64,000 nt of DNA. Origin: Saccopteryx bilineata. Its lineage: Eukaryota; Chordata; Mammalia; Chiroptera; Emballonuridae. The DNA lies in contig NC_089490.1 in the NCBI RefSeq assembly GCF_036850765.1, forward strand, positions 108,370,574 to 108,434,573, in the 5' to 3' direction. Made by a program: the position numbers and the translations under genes. Positions 52,930 through 64,000 of this stretch are shown one piece after another (the first letter of the stretch is position 1; each line of letters opens with the position of its first letter). The notes below the pieces were generated by a model that saw only the letters and a program-made list of their open reading frames with translations, had not been told where the DNA came from and ran no database searches.

Positions 52930-53760
52930 CTTAACATCTTTAGTCGTTAGGGAAATGCAAATCAAAATCACAATGAGATACCTCTCAAATCTACTAAGAT
53001 GGTCATAAACAAACAAAAATCAGTAATAACAGTTGTTGGTGAGGATGTAGAGAAGCTGGAACATTCTTATACTGACTGTTAGAAATGTAAAACTGTGTAG
53101 TCATTAAGAAAAAAAAAATTGTTGGTTCCTCAAAAGTTAAACATAGAGATACTGTATAACCCAGCAATTCCACTCCTAGCTATATTTCCAAGAGAATTAA
53201 AAACATATGTTCAAACAATAACTTGTACATAAATAGTCATAGCAGTATTATTTGTAATAGCCAAAAAGTGAAACACCCAAATGTCCATCAATTGATGAAT
53301 GGATAAACACACGCAGTAGTATTTAATTTAGTCATAGAAAGAAATGAAGTATTGATAGATCTACAACATGAATAAAACTTGATATCATTGTGCTAAGGGA
53401 AAGAAGCCAGAAACAATGCCACATATTATATGTATGATTCCATTTATATGAAATGTCCAAAATAGGTAAACCCAGAGGCAAAAAGATTAGTGGTTACCAG
53501 GCCCTAGAGGGAGAAGGAAATGAAGTAACTATATAATGGGTATAGCTTTTTTGGGAGGACGATGAAAATAGTCAGGAATTCAATAGTGGTAACTATACTA
53601 AAAATCACTGAATTGTCATTTTTATCATGAATTTTCATCTTTTCCCAAGCTAGCAATATGCTTTTTAGTACTCATCCCAGTCAGCCACACGATCACATGA
53701 GTAAACAACCGAGAGTCTACTGTGTACAATATTGTCAGCATTTAAAAAATAATTGTGTTC

Positions 53761-54085
53761 TGCCTGGCCAGTGGTGGCTCAGTGGATAGAGCGCTGACCT
53801 AGAATGAGATCGCTGGTTTAAAAACCCTGGGCTTGACCGGTCAAGGCACAGATGACAAACAAACAATGAACAACCAAAGTGAAGCAACTATGTGTTGATA
53901 CTTCTCATTCTTTAGGCCTGACCTGTGGAGGCACATGGAATACTGAAATTGCCAGTCTGAAATCCTAGGCTGGCCCAGTCAAGGCACATACAAAAAGCAA
54001 CTACTTGAAGTTGATGTTTTCCGCTCTGTCCCCGCACCCTATCTCTCTCTTCTCTCTAATATATATATATATTTATATACATATA
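53761..54085 (+). mobile_element. two decayed SINE copies in tandem
   Basis: First head 'gcctggccagtggtggctcagtgg', second head 'gcctgacctgtggaggcac' at about 53934. Both are diverged and shortened. Ends in a (TA)n stretch at 54058-54090. Confidence 0.65.
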
Positions 54086-54097
54086 TATGTGTGTTTT

Positions 54098-54195
54098 GAG
54101 CACATATAAGGTAGGCTAGGCTAAGTTATGATGTATGGTAAGTTAGGTGTAGTAAAAGTATTTTTGACTTACGATAGTAAGGAGCATCTGCATTT
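54098..54195 (-). mobile_element. Tigger/pogo-like fragment
   Basis: Contains 'ggtaggctaggctaagttatg' and 'ttgacttacgatagtaaggagcatctg', the reverse of the terminus seen near 1804. Confidence 0.5.
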
Positions 54196-55013
54196 TTGGT
54201 ATTAAATTGGAAAATAACACAAAATTGGTACTATCTTAGTGAATAGTATGGCCATCCTTTCTGTTTACAAGACAGAAATCTAAAAATTACCCCCTGACCT
54301 CACCTTTGCCCCGATATTCAGCCTTATAGATGTTGTGTGCAGGACATTGTCTTGATTTATTTGCTTTTCTCTATATCCACTACCAGAACCTGAGGTGGGA
54401 AAATAAAGTAGCTCTTGATAGTCAAAAGCTGGTCTCACAATCATAATAAAGCCATATTATTTTCCTGTTAGACATATACAATTTTATATAATACCAACCT
54501 CAGACAAGATTACTTTGAAGTCATGATAAAACGAGAAAGCAAAGCTACTTCCTAAATTGTCTGAGCCACCATAAAACACTAAATACTGCCCTTTCTTGGC
54601 TAGAATGAGTAATTACCACTTCTTAGATTTATTGACACACTCATTCATAAACTGCCCCCACTCCCTCAGAAAGCAAACCCCCATTTACTTAGATCCTCCC
54701 CCAAATCAGCAAACCAAAGCCCAAATCCTATCACTGAATTTATAGTTATGTGAAGTGTCTCAGTAAGAGAAACACCCTCTAACTAAGACACCTGGTTCCT
54801 CATGTGTTCTCCCTTACTGTAAGAATAATGAAACCAACTTGTTCAACTACGAATGTGTTCTTCCTGGTCTTTGGCTGAAGGTTATTGACACCCCTTAGTT
54901 GGAGCTCTTAATATCTCTTGCTCAATCTACAGTAATAGATATGTTGTTCACCATGTCTTGTTATATTTTATAGAGAACTATTCTATGGTGGTGATAATAA
55001 TAATTGCTTTCTA
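54196..55013. other. intergenic sequence, nothing recognised
   Basis: Unique AT-rich sequence without gene or repeat signature that I can name. Confidence 0.4.
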
Positions 55014-55350
55014 GCCTGACCAGGCGGTGGTGCAGTGGATAGAGCGTTGGACTGGGATGCCGAGGACCCAGGTTCGAGACCTCGAGTCACCAGCTCGAGC
55101 GCGGGCTCATCTGGTTTGAGCAAAAAGCTCACAAGCTTGGACCCAAGGTCGCTGGCTCCAGCAAGGGGTTACTCAGTCTTCTGAAGGCCCGTGGTCAAGG
55201 CACATATGAGAAAGAAATCAATGAACAACTAAGGTGTTGCAATGCGCAATGAGAAACTGATGATTGACTGCTTCTCATTTCTCTGTTCCTGTCTGTCTGT
55301 CCCTGTCTGTCCCTCTCTCTGACTCTCTCTCTGTCTCTGTTAAAAAAAAA
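55014..55350 (+). mobile_element. SINE, 'B' family
   Basis: Full copy with 'gcctgaccaggcggtggtgcagtgg' head. Target duplication 'attgctttcta' on both sides. Confidence 0.9.
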
Positions 55351-56408
55351 TTGCTTTCTAAAATATTTTATAAGCAATAGATATCTCATCTGTTAACCAT
55401 TAATTCATTTTCCCTAATATTTGGTAGGTGCGTAACATTGTGACCAACAAGTCTAGACTTTGTAGAGATGTATTTATTCTACTTAAGATAATAGAATTTA
55501 ATATCTAACATGGACTGGGAATTTAGGACAGTAATGTAGTTGCTTATCCATCAGAGATTCCAGACCAGAACACAGACTCTGAGTACTACATAGTTCCAGC
55601 TGTATTCTGTTAGAGTAAGAATGGACCCGCAAGCCCTTTTATAAGGTTAATTTTTAAGAAAAGATTCCCACGAATCCTCAACAACTAAATTTTAGTTAGC
55701 AGATTTGGATAAGATGAAATCTGGCAACCTCTACTATGTTGCAGCTAACTTCTTGATTGGATTCAATTAATCGCCTCTCTGATATGACTGTAGATTCTTT
55801 CCATAGCCTTGACTACAATACACATTTTAAAGTCTGTAAGTTGAATTACAATGTAATTTGAGAAATTGTTATATGGCTTAATGATAAATCAGTGTTAACA
55901 GTAATGTTTTGAATTTCTAGAAGAAATAAATTATTGAGGATTGAATAAATCATGAAAGGATTGATAGAGGATGTTGAAATTTACCTGGATCTTGGACAGA
56001 ATTTTAAATAAGTATGTTAATATGTTTCTAAAAATTCCTGTGGATAGAGTGATAAATGGCTCAATCATGAACTTTATGAATTTGGTACAAGCATTTTTAA
56101 GATTGACGATACTACTGTGATTAAATAGTAATCCCTGATATTCTGTAAAATATAACAAGACATGGCGAACAACATATCTATTACTGTAGATTGAGCAAGA
56201 GATATTAAGAGCTCCAACTAAGAGTCAATTAATATAGTATTTTCAATACATATAGTCTTTAACCTAGCAATTAGGAATCTAATCTGAAGAAATATCTCCT
56301 ATGTATGTACCCATATATATATATAAGGATATTCATCCCAAAATTACAGTAGGGAGAAACTGAAAGTCATACTCACTAAGAGTATGCAGCAAATTAAAAA
56401 AGAATGCT

Positions 56409-56410
<2 letters not shown>
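55351..56410. other. intergenic sequence, nothing recognised
   Basis: AT-rich unique sequence. The minus frame 55931-56158 has no recognisable content. Confidence 0.4.

Positions 56411-56452
<42 letters not shown>
56411..56452 (+). repeat. (AC)n microsatellite
   Basis: About 21 uninterrupted AC units, likely polymorphic. Confidence 0.95.
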
Positions 56453-56456
<4 letters not shown>

Positions 56457-56464
56457 AATATCCA

Positions 56465-56640
56465 GCCCTGGCTGGGTAGCCCAGTTGGTTAGAGCATCAA
56501 GCGTCGTCCCAAAACGCCAAGGTGGTGGGTTCCATCCCTGGTCAGGGCACACACAGGAAGCAAGCCATGAAAGAGCAACTAAGTGGAACAACAAATGAGT
56601 GCTTCGCCTCCACCCCCGCCCGGTCCTCTAAAAGCAATAA
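56465..56640 (+). mobile_element. SINE, 'D' family
   Basis: Head 'gccctggctgggtagcccagttggttag', 'ggttccatccctggtcagggcac'. Target duplication 'aaaaatatcca'. Confidence 0.8.
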
Positions 56641-56782
56641 AAATATCCAAAATGTATTGCTAAAAGAATAAAATTGTTTTAAAACTTTGCATAGCTTGAT
56701 CTCATTTATGATTTAATGTGTATGAATTTCTATAGAAACATGAACTTTTATGTACATAGATGCTTAGCAAAAGGGCTAAAGA

Positions 56783-57157
56783 GGCCCTGGCCGGTTGGCT
56801 CAGTGGTAGAGCGTCGGCCTGGCGTGCAGAGGTCCCGGGTTCGATTCCCAGCCAGGGCACACGGGAGAAGCGCCCATCTGCTTCTCCACCCTTCCCCCTT
56901 TCCTTCCTCTCTGTCTCTCTCTTCCCCTCCTGCAGCCAAGGCTCCATTGGAGCAAAGTTGGCCCGGGCACTGGGGATGGCTCCTTGGCCTCTGCCCCAGG
57001 CGCTAGAGTGGCTCTGGTGGCAGCAGAGCATCGCCCCCTGGTGGGCAGAGCGTCGCCCCCTGGTGGGCGTGCCGGGTGGATCCCGGTCGGGTGCATGCGG
57101 GAGTCTGACTGTCTCTCCCCGTTTCCAGATTCAGGGAAAAAAAAAAAAAAAAAAAAA
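56783..57157 (+). mobile_element. long SINE, 'C' family, young copy
   Basis: Near-consensus copy with intact A box and B box 'gggttcgattcc', two copies of the CTCF-like module and poly-A. Target duplication 'aaagggctaaagag'. All long frames here are SINE-derived. Confidence 0.93.
57032..57066 (-). promoter_or_regulatory. two CTCF-core-like motifs in SINE
   Basis: CCACCAGGGGGCG on the minus strand twice, at 57032-57044 and 57054-57066, 22 bp apart start to start. Confidence 0.5.
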
Positions 57158-58302
57158 AGGGCTAAAGAGATAAAATAAATTACTAGCAGTTCTTATCTCC
57201 AGAGAGAAAAATTGGATAGGAGAAGAAAAGTAAATAAGAGGGCACTTTTATTTTTTTACTTCATATACTTCTGTAAAAAAAAGTATAACTTGTAAATTTT
57301 TAATAACTAAAATTTTAAAAAATATCATTTAAAACTTAGACCTTACTAGGAATTCTTTATTTTACATACTCCAATGTCTACTTACTAACGTGTAGAGTAT
57401 CGCACAACTCTGAGTCGAGAATATGTTAGTAAAATAAGTCTAGCAGAGAGCATGGCATAGATCTTTCCTAAAAAACTTTTTTCGTATTACCAATAATTTA
57501 CTTTTTTCCTTTTATATCAATGATTTATGAAACACTGCGAGGGTTGGGCAATTTGCAGGAAAGAGAGTCGGGCAGTCAGGGTTTCCCCAGAGAAAGAAAC
57601 ACCAGTAAGAGGTAGATTTCAAGGAATGGCTTACTCTATTGCAGGAGGTATCAAGACAAGTCTGAACGCTGCAGCCAAGAGCAGGCTGGAGGTCTTGGGC
57701 GGGAGTGCTTTCAGGTGAAGCTCCTCTGTGGAGAACGACCTCTGTCCTGTTCTTAAATCTTTTTAACTGATTGAATCAGGCCCACCCACATTATGTCGAA
57801 TACTTACAGTCAACTGGACCTTAGAACGACTCGTTTGATTGAGTAACTGGGTCCTCGCCAAGGTGACACAGAAAACACAAGCACGGATCACAGGGAGGTA
57901 ACATTTTTGAGTGCAGACTGTATGCTTGTCACGTGCTATTTGCTTTACATACTCAACCTCGCCCAGTCTCTACAGTTTAACCCGGAGGTGGATGTAAACT
58001 TCAGTACCTCTGACTCTGAAGTCTGTCATTGTTTTTCTGTAGCTCATTTAGTTGCAGATAACAGACCAACTCAACTCACTCACATAGAGATTTACTTTAT
58101 AGCCACATGTAGATAGTAACTGGAAAATTGAGGTGGTTTTACTAAGTGACTGAGATGTTTCTAGTGACTGGCTACTTTTTCTGTTTCTTTCTCATGGCCT
58201 CTGTGTCTCTTAGTGTCTCCCTTTCTCCCTAAAAATTCCCTTTGTTCACTTCCCTATTAGCTGACTCCCTCTGCTCACTCAGCTTCTGCGCCATAATATC
58301 TT
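57158..58302. other. intergenic sequence with an old interspersed repeat
   Basis: 57570-57860 has the look of an old mammalian interspersed repeat ('cagggtttccccagagaaag' ... 'gaatcaggcccacccacatt'). The plus frame 57527-57718 lies within it and is not a gene. Confidence 0.45.
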
Positions 58303-58698
58303 TTTTTTTTTTTTTTCATTTTTCTGAAGCTGGAAACAGGGAGAGACAGTCAGACAGATTCCCGCATGCGCCCGACCGGGATCCACCCGGCACGCCCACC
58401 AGGGCGACGCTCTGCCCACCAGGGGGCGATGCTCTGCCCATCCTGGGCGTCGCCATGTTGCGACCAGAGCCACTCTAGCGCCTGAGGCAGAGGCCACAGA
58501 GCCATCCCCAGCGCCCGGGCCATCTTTGCTCCAATGGAGCCTTGGCTGCGGGAGGGGAAGAGAGAGACAGAGAGGAAAGCGCAGGCGGAGGGGTGGAGAA
58601 GCAAATGGGCGCTTCTCCTGTGTGCCCTGGCCGGGAATCGAACCCGGGTCCTCCTCACGCTAGGCCGACGCTCTACCGCTGAGCCAACCGGCTAGGGC
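58303..58698 (-). mobile_element. long SINE, 'C' family
   Basis: Near-consensus minus-strand copy with target duplication 'tgcgccataatatctt'. Confidence 0.92.
58416..58428 (+). promoter_or_regulatory. CTCF-core-like motif inside SINE
   Basis: Exact CCACCAGGGGGCG on the plus strand. A shortened 'ccaccagggcg' lies 23 bp to the left. Confidence 0.5.
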
Positions 58699-58740
58699 TG
58701 CGCCATAATATCTTAACAACAACAGTAAGAAAAAATACCA

Positions 58741-58892
58741 CCATGGCTGGCTAACTTGGTTGGTTAGAGTGTTGTCCAAAGTTGCTGGTTTGATCCCAGG
58801 TCAGGTTACATATAGAAACAGATTGATGTTTCTGTTGGCATGTCTCTCTCCCTTCCTCTCTCTCTAAAGCCAATAAATAAAGTTTAAAAAAA
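58741..58892 (+). mobile_element. SINE, 'D' family, diverged
   Basis: 'ggctaacttggttggttagagtg', 'ggtttgatcccaggtcagg', CT run and 'caataaataaag' tail. Confidence 0.7.
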
Positions 58893-58949
58893 TAACTTGC
58901 ATAGAATAATCCATTATGAATGCTCTTATTACCTCTAGTCTTTACTTTT

Positions 58950-59131
58950 TAAAGATTTCATTTATTAATTTTTTTTTTTAGAGGGAGGAGAGAGAAGGAG
59001 AAAGGGAGGGGGAAGAGGGATAAGCATCAACTCACAGTTGCTCCTCTTGACCAGGCAAGCCTGGGTTTTCAAACTGGTGACCTCAGTGATCCAGGTCAAT
59101 GCTTTATCAACTGTGCCACCACAGGTCAGGC
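58950..59131 (-). mobile_element. SINE, 'A' family
   Basis: Minus-strand copy with 'gaccaggcaagcctggg' and head end 'gccaccacaggtcaggc'. Confidence 0.8.
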
Positions 59132-59326
59132 AGCCTATTTTTTATTTGTGATTCTTATGGCTAATTGGCAATTTTTTTAAATTTCCCAAATAATGACAAT
59201 TTAATTGGCCTAACTAATCTTTTGGACCATTCCAAATATGTAAGACCATGGTAGTATCAATGGGAATCAGTAGAAATAAGAGGCATGAAACAGTTACAGA
59301 GGCTAATTTGATGAGGTAGATAACTA

Positions 59327-59403
59327 CACTGTTCACAAAAATTAGGGGATATTTTATTGCTTCATATTCATTTTGAAATATCCCCTAATTTTTGTGAGCA
59401 GCA
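59327..59403. mobile_element. palindromic mariner-type MITE
   Basis: 77 bp between TA dinucleotides, made of two inverted arms of about 28 bp ('gttcacaaaaattagggg' and its complement) and a loop of about 20 bp. Resembles internally deleted Tc1/mariner elements. Confidence 0.75.
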
Positions 59404-60304
59404 TAGAGATGAAGGTTGCAAAGGGAGAGTGAATGAAAAACTGTGGGTTTCTCCACTGACTAGAGCTTTGCTCCTTGATAATAGTTGTAGTTGCAAGAAA
59501 CATTGCATCTGAGGCCCCTAGCTCTTACCCAGTGGCCTCAGTCCCTTTCCTAACTGGCTGTGTCTCTCCTCTTCCTGGTCCCATAGCCCTGTGACTTATA
59601 TACATGTACCTAACAGCACTTAAACTCTGAACTCGGAGCCAAACCCCAGCTTGTGTTTTTCACCATCACTGAAGGACCCCTTTGGCTTGTTTTTCTTATC
59701 TGCCTTCTGAAGCCTAGTCTCACTGAATTATCTCAATTCTAATCTCTTGTTCTAGGCTTTCAATCTATAAGTCTATCCCTGAAATTGGCCTCTTGGTTTG
59801 CCTCTACCCAGCCCTTCAGTTTCTGGTAAAGGTTGATTTTAGTAGGAACAGAACTCTGTGAAAACTCTGTGGAATCGAATTCTATTTTCTTATGGCTATA
59901 ATTGGTCAGGTTGCCATATCTCCCTCAAACAGAACGAGGAGTCAGTTGTGTCTGTATCACATATCTTTTAAGCTCCTACTATTTTGTTGAACACTGTGAT
60001 AAGTGCTGTTCCTACAAAAGTAATGAGAAACAGTCTTTCCCCTTAAAAAACTCCTAAAGGAGGAAGGGACCAACAATTCACGATTACATACAATTTGACG
60101 CAAGTATGCAGACGCATGCATGGAAGATGTAATTTTAATTAGCTTGAAGATTCCAGAAAGCTTTCTAGAGCAGGATATCCATGAGCTTAATTTTTAAAAA
60201 AGTTTTAAATAACTTTTTCATTAAACTATTATGTACCTAGAGGAAAGTGCATGAAAGTGCATGAACTATGCTCCTCTCACTGACCACCAGTGAAAGAGGT
60301 ACCC
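59404..60304. other. intergenic sequence, nothing recognised
   Basis: Unique sequence without exon-like structure. Confidence 0.4.
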
Positions 60305-60383
60305 TTCCAGAAGTGCGGCGGGGCTGGATAAATGGCCTCAGGGGGCCGCATGTGGCCCGCGGGCCATAGTTTGGGGACCCCTG
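60305..60383. mobile_element. hAT element 3' fragment
   Basis: GC-rich end 'ggggccgcatgtggcccgc' to 'tttggggacccctg', the right terminus of a non-autonomous hAT family. The left part is missing. Confidence 0.6.
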
Positions 60384-61002
60384 GATTAGAGAATCAACTG
60401 GAGACTGGAATGTTTCTGATGCTATTGAAGTTAGGCCAGGCTGAAAGGGACGGAGGCTTGGAGGCAGGACTGGAGTCATGAGTGGGGGAAGGAGCTGGTG
60501 ATTACTAGGCAGGAGTGTCTACCTTTGGCTAATTAGTCATGGAAGAGATTGTAGTTCAGGATAACTCCTCAGTTTTCACTTTGAAGAATAACTTGATGGG
60601 AATCCCATTACCAAGAGAGAAAATAGAAGAAGGGAAAAGAAATAGGGCAATAAAGATAATGAGTTAATTTGGGGACATGTTAAAGCAGGTAAGTGGTTGT
60701 ATGGGGGGTGGGCAAAAGGAGGTTTATGGTTGTAATACTAATAAATGATATAATAAGACAAGAATAAACTCTGTGTTCCATGTACTCAGAACTGTAAACT
60801 TACTTTTGCTTATCCCTGTATATAGAAGTCTGAGTTAGAAAAAGTAGACTTGATAGTCATCAGCTTTATTTAGTAAATGAATCCATACATGTCTGAGGCT
60901 CTGAAGGCAGAAAGTGTATTGAATGAGAATGACAAAGCTGAGAAGCACAGACACGTCCAGGTGCGGGGAGGGAAAGAATCTACCACAATGAGTCTTGTAA
61001 GA
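60384..61002. other. intergenic sequence, nothing recognised
   Basis: Unique sequence without exon-like structure. Confidence 0.4.
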
Positions 61003-61299
61003 CAGTGGTCCCCAACCTCCCAGGCTGCGGACTGGTACCGGTCCGTGGGCCATTTGGTATCGGTCTGCAGAGAAAGAATAAATAACCTACATTATTTCCG
61101 TTTTATTTATATTTAAGTCTGAACGATGTTTTATTTTTAAAAAATGACCAGATTCCCTCTGTTACATCGTCTAAGACTCACTCTTGACGCTTGTCTCGGT
61201 CACGTGATACATTTATCCGTCCCACCCTAAAGGCTGGTCCATGAAAATATTTTCTGACATTAAACTGGTCCGTGGCCCAAAAAAGGTTGAAGACCACTG
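61003..61299. mobile_element. non-autonomous hAT element
   Basis: Termini 'cagtggtccccaacct' and 'aggttgaagaccactg', inverted relative to the copy at 49633. Flanks 'ttgtaaga' / 'tcgtaaga' are an 8-bp duplication with one mismatch. Confidence 0.87.
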
Positions 61300-61429
61300 T
61301 CGTAAGAGACATCCAGAGAAAACAGAGAGGGAAAAAAGGGAAACCAAAGGAGTAGCATAAATCAAGACAAAGAAGTAAGTATTTTTAGAAAGAGGGAGTG
61401 GTTAGAGGGAGGTAAGAAAATAAGGGTGT

Positions 61430-61618
61430 GCCTGATCTGTGCTGGCACAGTGGATAGAAGTATCGACCTGGAGTGCTGAGGTTGAAGGTTTGAAACCCCG
61501 GGGTCTCCTGGTCAAGGCATATATGAGAAGCAACTGTCAGCATGATGTTTCCTACTCCTCCCCCATCCTTTCTCTATCACTTTTTTCCAAAATCAAAAGA
61601 TAAAATCTTTTTTTACTT
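61430..61618 (+). mobile_element. SINE, 'A' family
   Basis: 'gcctgatctgtgctggcacagtgg' head, 'ctcctggtcaaggcatatatg', CT stretch and A/T-rich tail. Confidence 0.75.
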
Positions 61619-62100
61619 TTTAAAGAAAGATAGTAAGGGCTTCGATGGAATGGAGGGTGCCCTGGGTTGAAGAACAAATGGGTAGTAAAAGATTGAGGAT
61701 GGGTAGCAACAATCAGAAATTATTCTTTTGTGAAATTTGATTGTGTATGAGAGAGACAAAATTTGTACTGCTTTGATTTGCCCATTATTATCTTAGTAGA
61801 TACATATGCTGTTCTGATTGATTAAGCATCTTAATCTGGGCCACAGGTCAAGCTCATCAATAGATCCTTAATTCCACTGAGATTATTTTCATCTTGAATG
61901 GAATTCCTTTTGCTTGCAGGGGAGGCCACAAATAGTAAATATCTGCTGATTGTATGGAGGGCAGGACAGCTGTGTCTGTTCTGTGGTAGATCAGGTCTGC
62001 TGATGCCAGGGAATGATGCAGTCCACTAGTCACAAGTAAATTTGTCTGGTCTTACTGAGTGGAGGTGGTAAGATACTCATCAAAAGGTAAGAGTTGTTTG
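61619..62100. other. intergenic sequence, nothing recognised
   Basis: Unique sequence without gene signature. Confidence 0.4.
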
Positions 62101-62265
62101 CCCTGCCCAGATAGCTTTGTTAGTTAGAGCACCGTCCGGATATGCAGAAGCTGCTGGTTTGGTCCCTGGTCAGGGCACATACAGAAACAGATTGGTTGAT
62201 GTTCTTCTCCCTCTCTATCCCTTCCTCTTTCTCTAAAATCAATTAATAAATTTAAAAAAATTAAA
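62101..62265 (+). mobile_element. SINE, 'D' family
   Basis: 'ccctgcccagatagctttgttag' head, 'ggtttggtccctggtcagggcac', tail 'caattaataaatttaaaaaa'. Confidence 0.75.
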
Positions 62266-62692
62266 AAGTTAGGGGTTATGACAACTCATCATTCTTAAAA
62301 AATGTGAAGGTAGATAAAGGACTTTAGCCAATTTTACAGACTGAGCTGTCCTAGGGCTTATGAAGTTTTCAGGGTTCTAAAAACATATCCAAGATCTAAT
62401 TGAATACTTCTAAAATACCCAACTTTCCATTGCTAAATTTCTGCAAAATCAAAGTAAATAAATGTTTAATTAAATGTCAATAACACATAACATGCCAATT
62501 ATCCAGTTGTAATTCAATTCATATATACACTTAATTTTACATATAAATATAAATGTAAAGTTATTTATTTTGCATATAAATATAAGCATCACATGTCAAG
62601 AGACAACCCAAGCTAGAGGTATTGACTGGTTTGCTTCCTGATATGTCTTGCCTACCTCCAGCCAAAATTGGAAGAATGCCTCTTTTCTTTCT
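62266..62692. other. AT-rich intergenic sequence
   Basis: Contains short local repeats 'catataaatata' near 62535-62585. No gene. Confidence 0.4.
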
Positions 62693-62857
62693 TTCTATTT
62701 TTTAAAAATTTTATTTATTGATTTCAGTGAGAGGGGTGGGTAGAGAGAAAGAGACAGGGACATCAAGCTGTTTCTGTATGTGCCTTGACCAGGGATCGAA
62801 CTGGCAACCTCTGCGCTTTGGGATATTGCTCTAACCAACTAAGCTATCCAGCCAGGG
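62693..62857 (-). mobile_element. SINE, 'D' family
   Basis: Minus-strand copy ending 'aagctatccagccagggg'. Its flanks share 'gcct-cttttctttctttct', the right copy continuing into the large microsatellite. Confidence 0.78.
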
Positions 62858-62868
62858 GTAGCCTGCTT

Positions 62869-63314
<446 letters not shown>

Positions 63315-63832
63315 TTAAGCTACTTAAGGTGATAGAGTTAATACTATAAACCCTTTACATTTCCAACAACTCCTCTCTATTCAAATATACCTTTCCTGGA
63401 TCTTCTAGATCACAAAATGGCATTCAGCCACAATAAAAATGTAAAAAAAAACACAACACCCCAAAATGTTAATGCTCAAGGAAGTACTGGTCTTTCTCTG
63501 ACTCATTGGCCATATCTAATACTTGGTGCAGTGGTAAGGGCATGTGACCCAATGACAGGTTCTGGGTACTTGCACTCCATAGCTGGGTGCACAAGGGTTG
63601 TATCTAGTTCCCACTCCATGCAAGTGTCTAAGAGAAGGGTGTCTGTCTGCTTTATTCCTGGCTCTGTAGCCCAGAACAACCCACTAATACATACATACAC
63701 ATGTTGGTATGCAAAGACAATCAGCAAATATTGACAATGCCTCCAAAATCTGAGAAGACCAAGAATGTATTTCCTATTCATCTCAAAAATATATTCAGAA
63801 TCCTGGCAGGAACAGATGCACAATTTTTATTT
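63315..63832. other. intergenic sequence, nothing recognised
   Basis: Overlapping frames at 63417-63734 (plus) and 63503-63823 (minus) have no recognisable domains. Confidence 0.4.
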
Positions 63833-63862
63833 TTAAAAATTTTTATTTATGTATTTTTTTAC

Positions 63863-63899
<37 letters not shown>

Positions 63900-64000
63900 C
63901 AGACAGGAATGGAGAGAGATGAGAAGAATCAATCATCAGTTTTTCATTGCAACACCTTAGTTGTTCATTGATTGCTTTCTCCTATGTGCCTTGACCATGG
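63833..64000 (-). mobile_element. SINE, 'B' family, cut by window end
   Basis: Minus-strand tail and body: (GA)n at 63866-63892, 'caacaccttagttgttcattg', 'ctatgtgccttgacc'. The head lies beyond the window. Confidence 0.85.

Larger units (their letters stand above)
50925..53640 (+). mobile_element. old LINE-1 fragment carrying five nested insertions
   Basis: L1 ORF2/3' sequence is visible at 50925-51166, 51696-51754, 52728-52800 and 52930-53640 ('caaatggtgctggg', 'gacttgaatagacagttctcc', 'ccagcaattccactcctag', 'atgaatggataaacac'). The pieces are collinear once the inserts are removed. Non-coding. Confidence 0.82.

Noticed and set aside
56783..56860. tRNA-like A and B boxes
   Set aside because: Part of SINE heads repeated throughout the window. 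No cloverleaf-complete tRNA gene was found.

Overview
This is eukaryotic, mammalian chromosomal DNA. It has split genes with GT-AG introns, LINE-1 tails and many tRNA-derived SINEs. The SINE families (heads such as 'CCTGACCTGTGGTGGCGCAGTGG' style A/B-box modules, plus a long GC-rich family), together with short hAT, mariner and Tigger-like DNA elements, point to a bat, most likely a rhinolophoid (horseshoe or leaf-nosed) bat. The species call is inference from repeat style.

Two protein-coding genes can be read completely, both on the + strand. MFAP5 (MAGP-2, an elastic-fibre microfibril glycoprotein) occupies about 13.24-24.46 kb. Its nine coding exons join in frame to 170 residues. AICDA (activation-induced cytidine deaminase, AID) occupies about 39.87-49.5 kb. 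Its five exons join in frame to 202 residues. The order and orientation MFAP5 then AICDA match the mammalian locus on human chromosome 12p13. The two genes are not functionally linked: MFAP5 builds extracellular matrix, AICDA mutates immunoglobulin genes in germinal-centre B cells. They are close neighbours, so enhancers for one may lie in or near the other.

Layout: 0-13.2 kb is intergenic sequence with LINE and SINE copies and no recognisable gene. 13.2-24.5 kb is MFAP5, with a U6 pseudogene and several SINEs in its introns. 24.5-39.85 kb is intergenic, repeat-rich sequence containing an L1 tail. 39.85-49.5 kb is AICDA, with promoter motifs, a possible intronic E-box element and a 3'UTR miR-155 site. 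49.5-64 kb is repeat-dominated, with a five-fold nested L1, hAT elements and a 450-bp polypyrimidine microsatellite. No APOBEC1 exon was seen there.

Main points of interest: (1) the AICDA start codon has changed to ATA, and an in-frame ATG four codons upstream, in a good Kozak context, appears to replace it; (2) AID has unusual residues next to the catalytic helix (N53W, human numbering) and in the substrate-recognition loop (R119H); (3) MFAP5 has lost its RGD integrin-binding tripeptide; (4) the long SINE family carries perfect CTCF-core-like motifs, seven intact ones in this window, some in convergent orientation around AICDA; (5) a palindromic twin AP-1/MARE site lies in the last MFAP5 intron.
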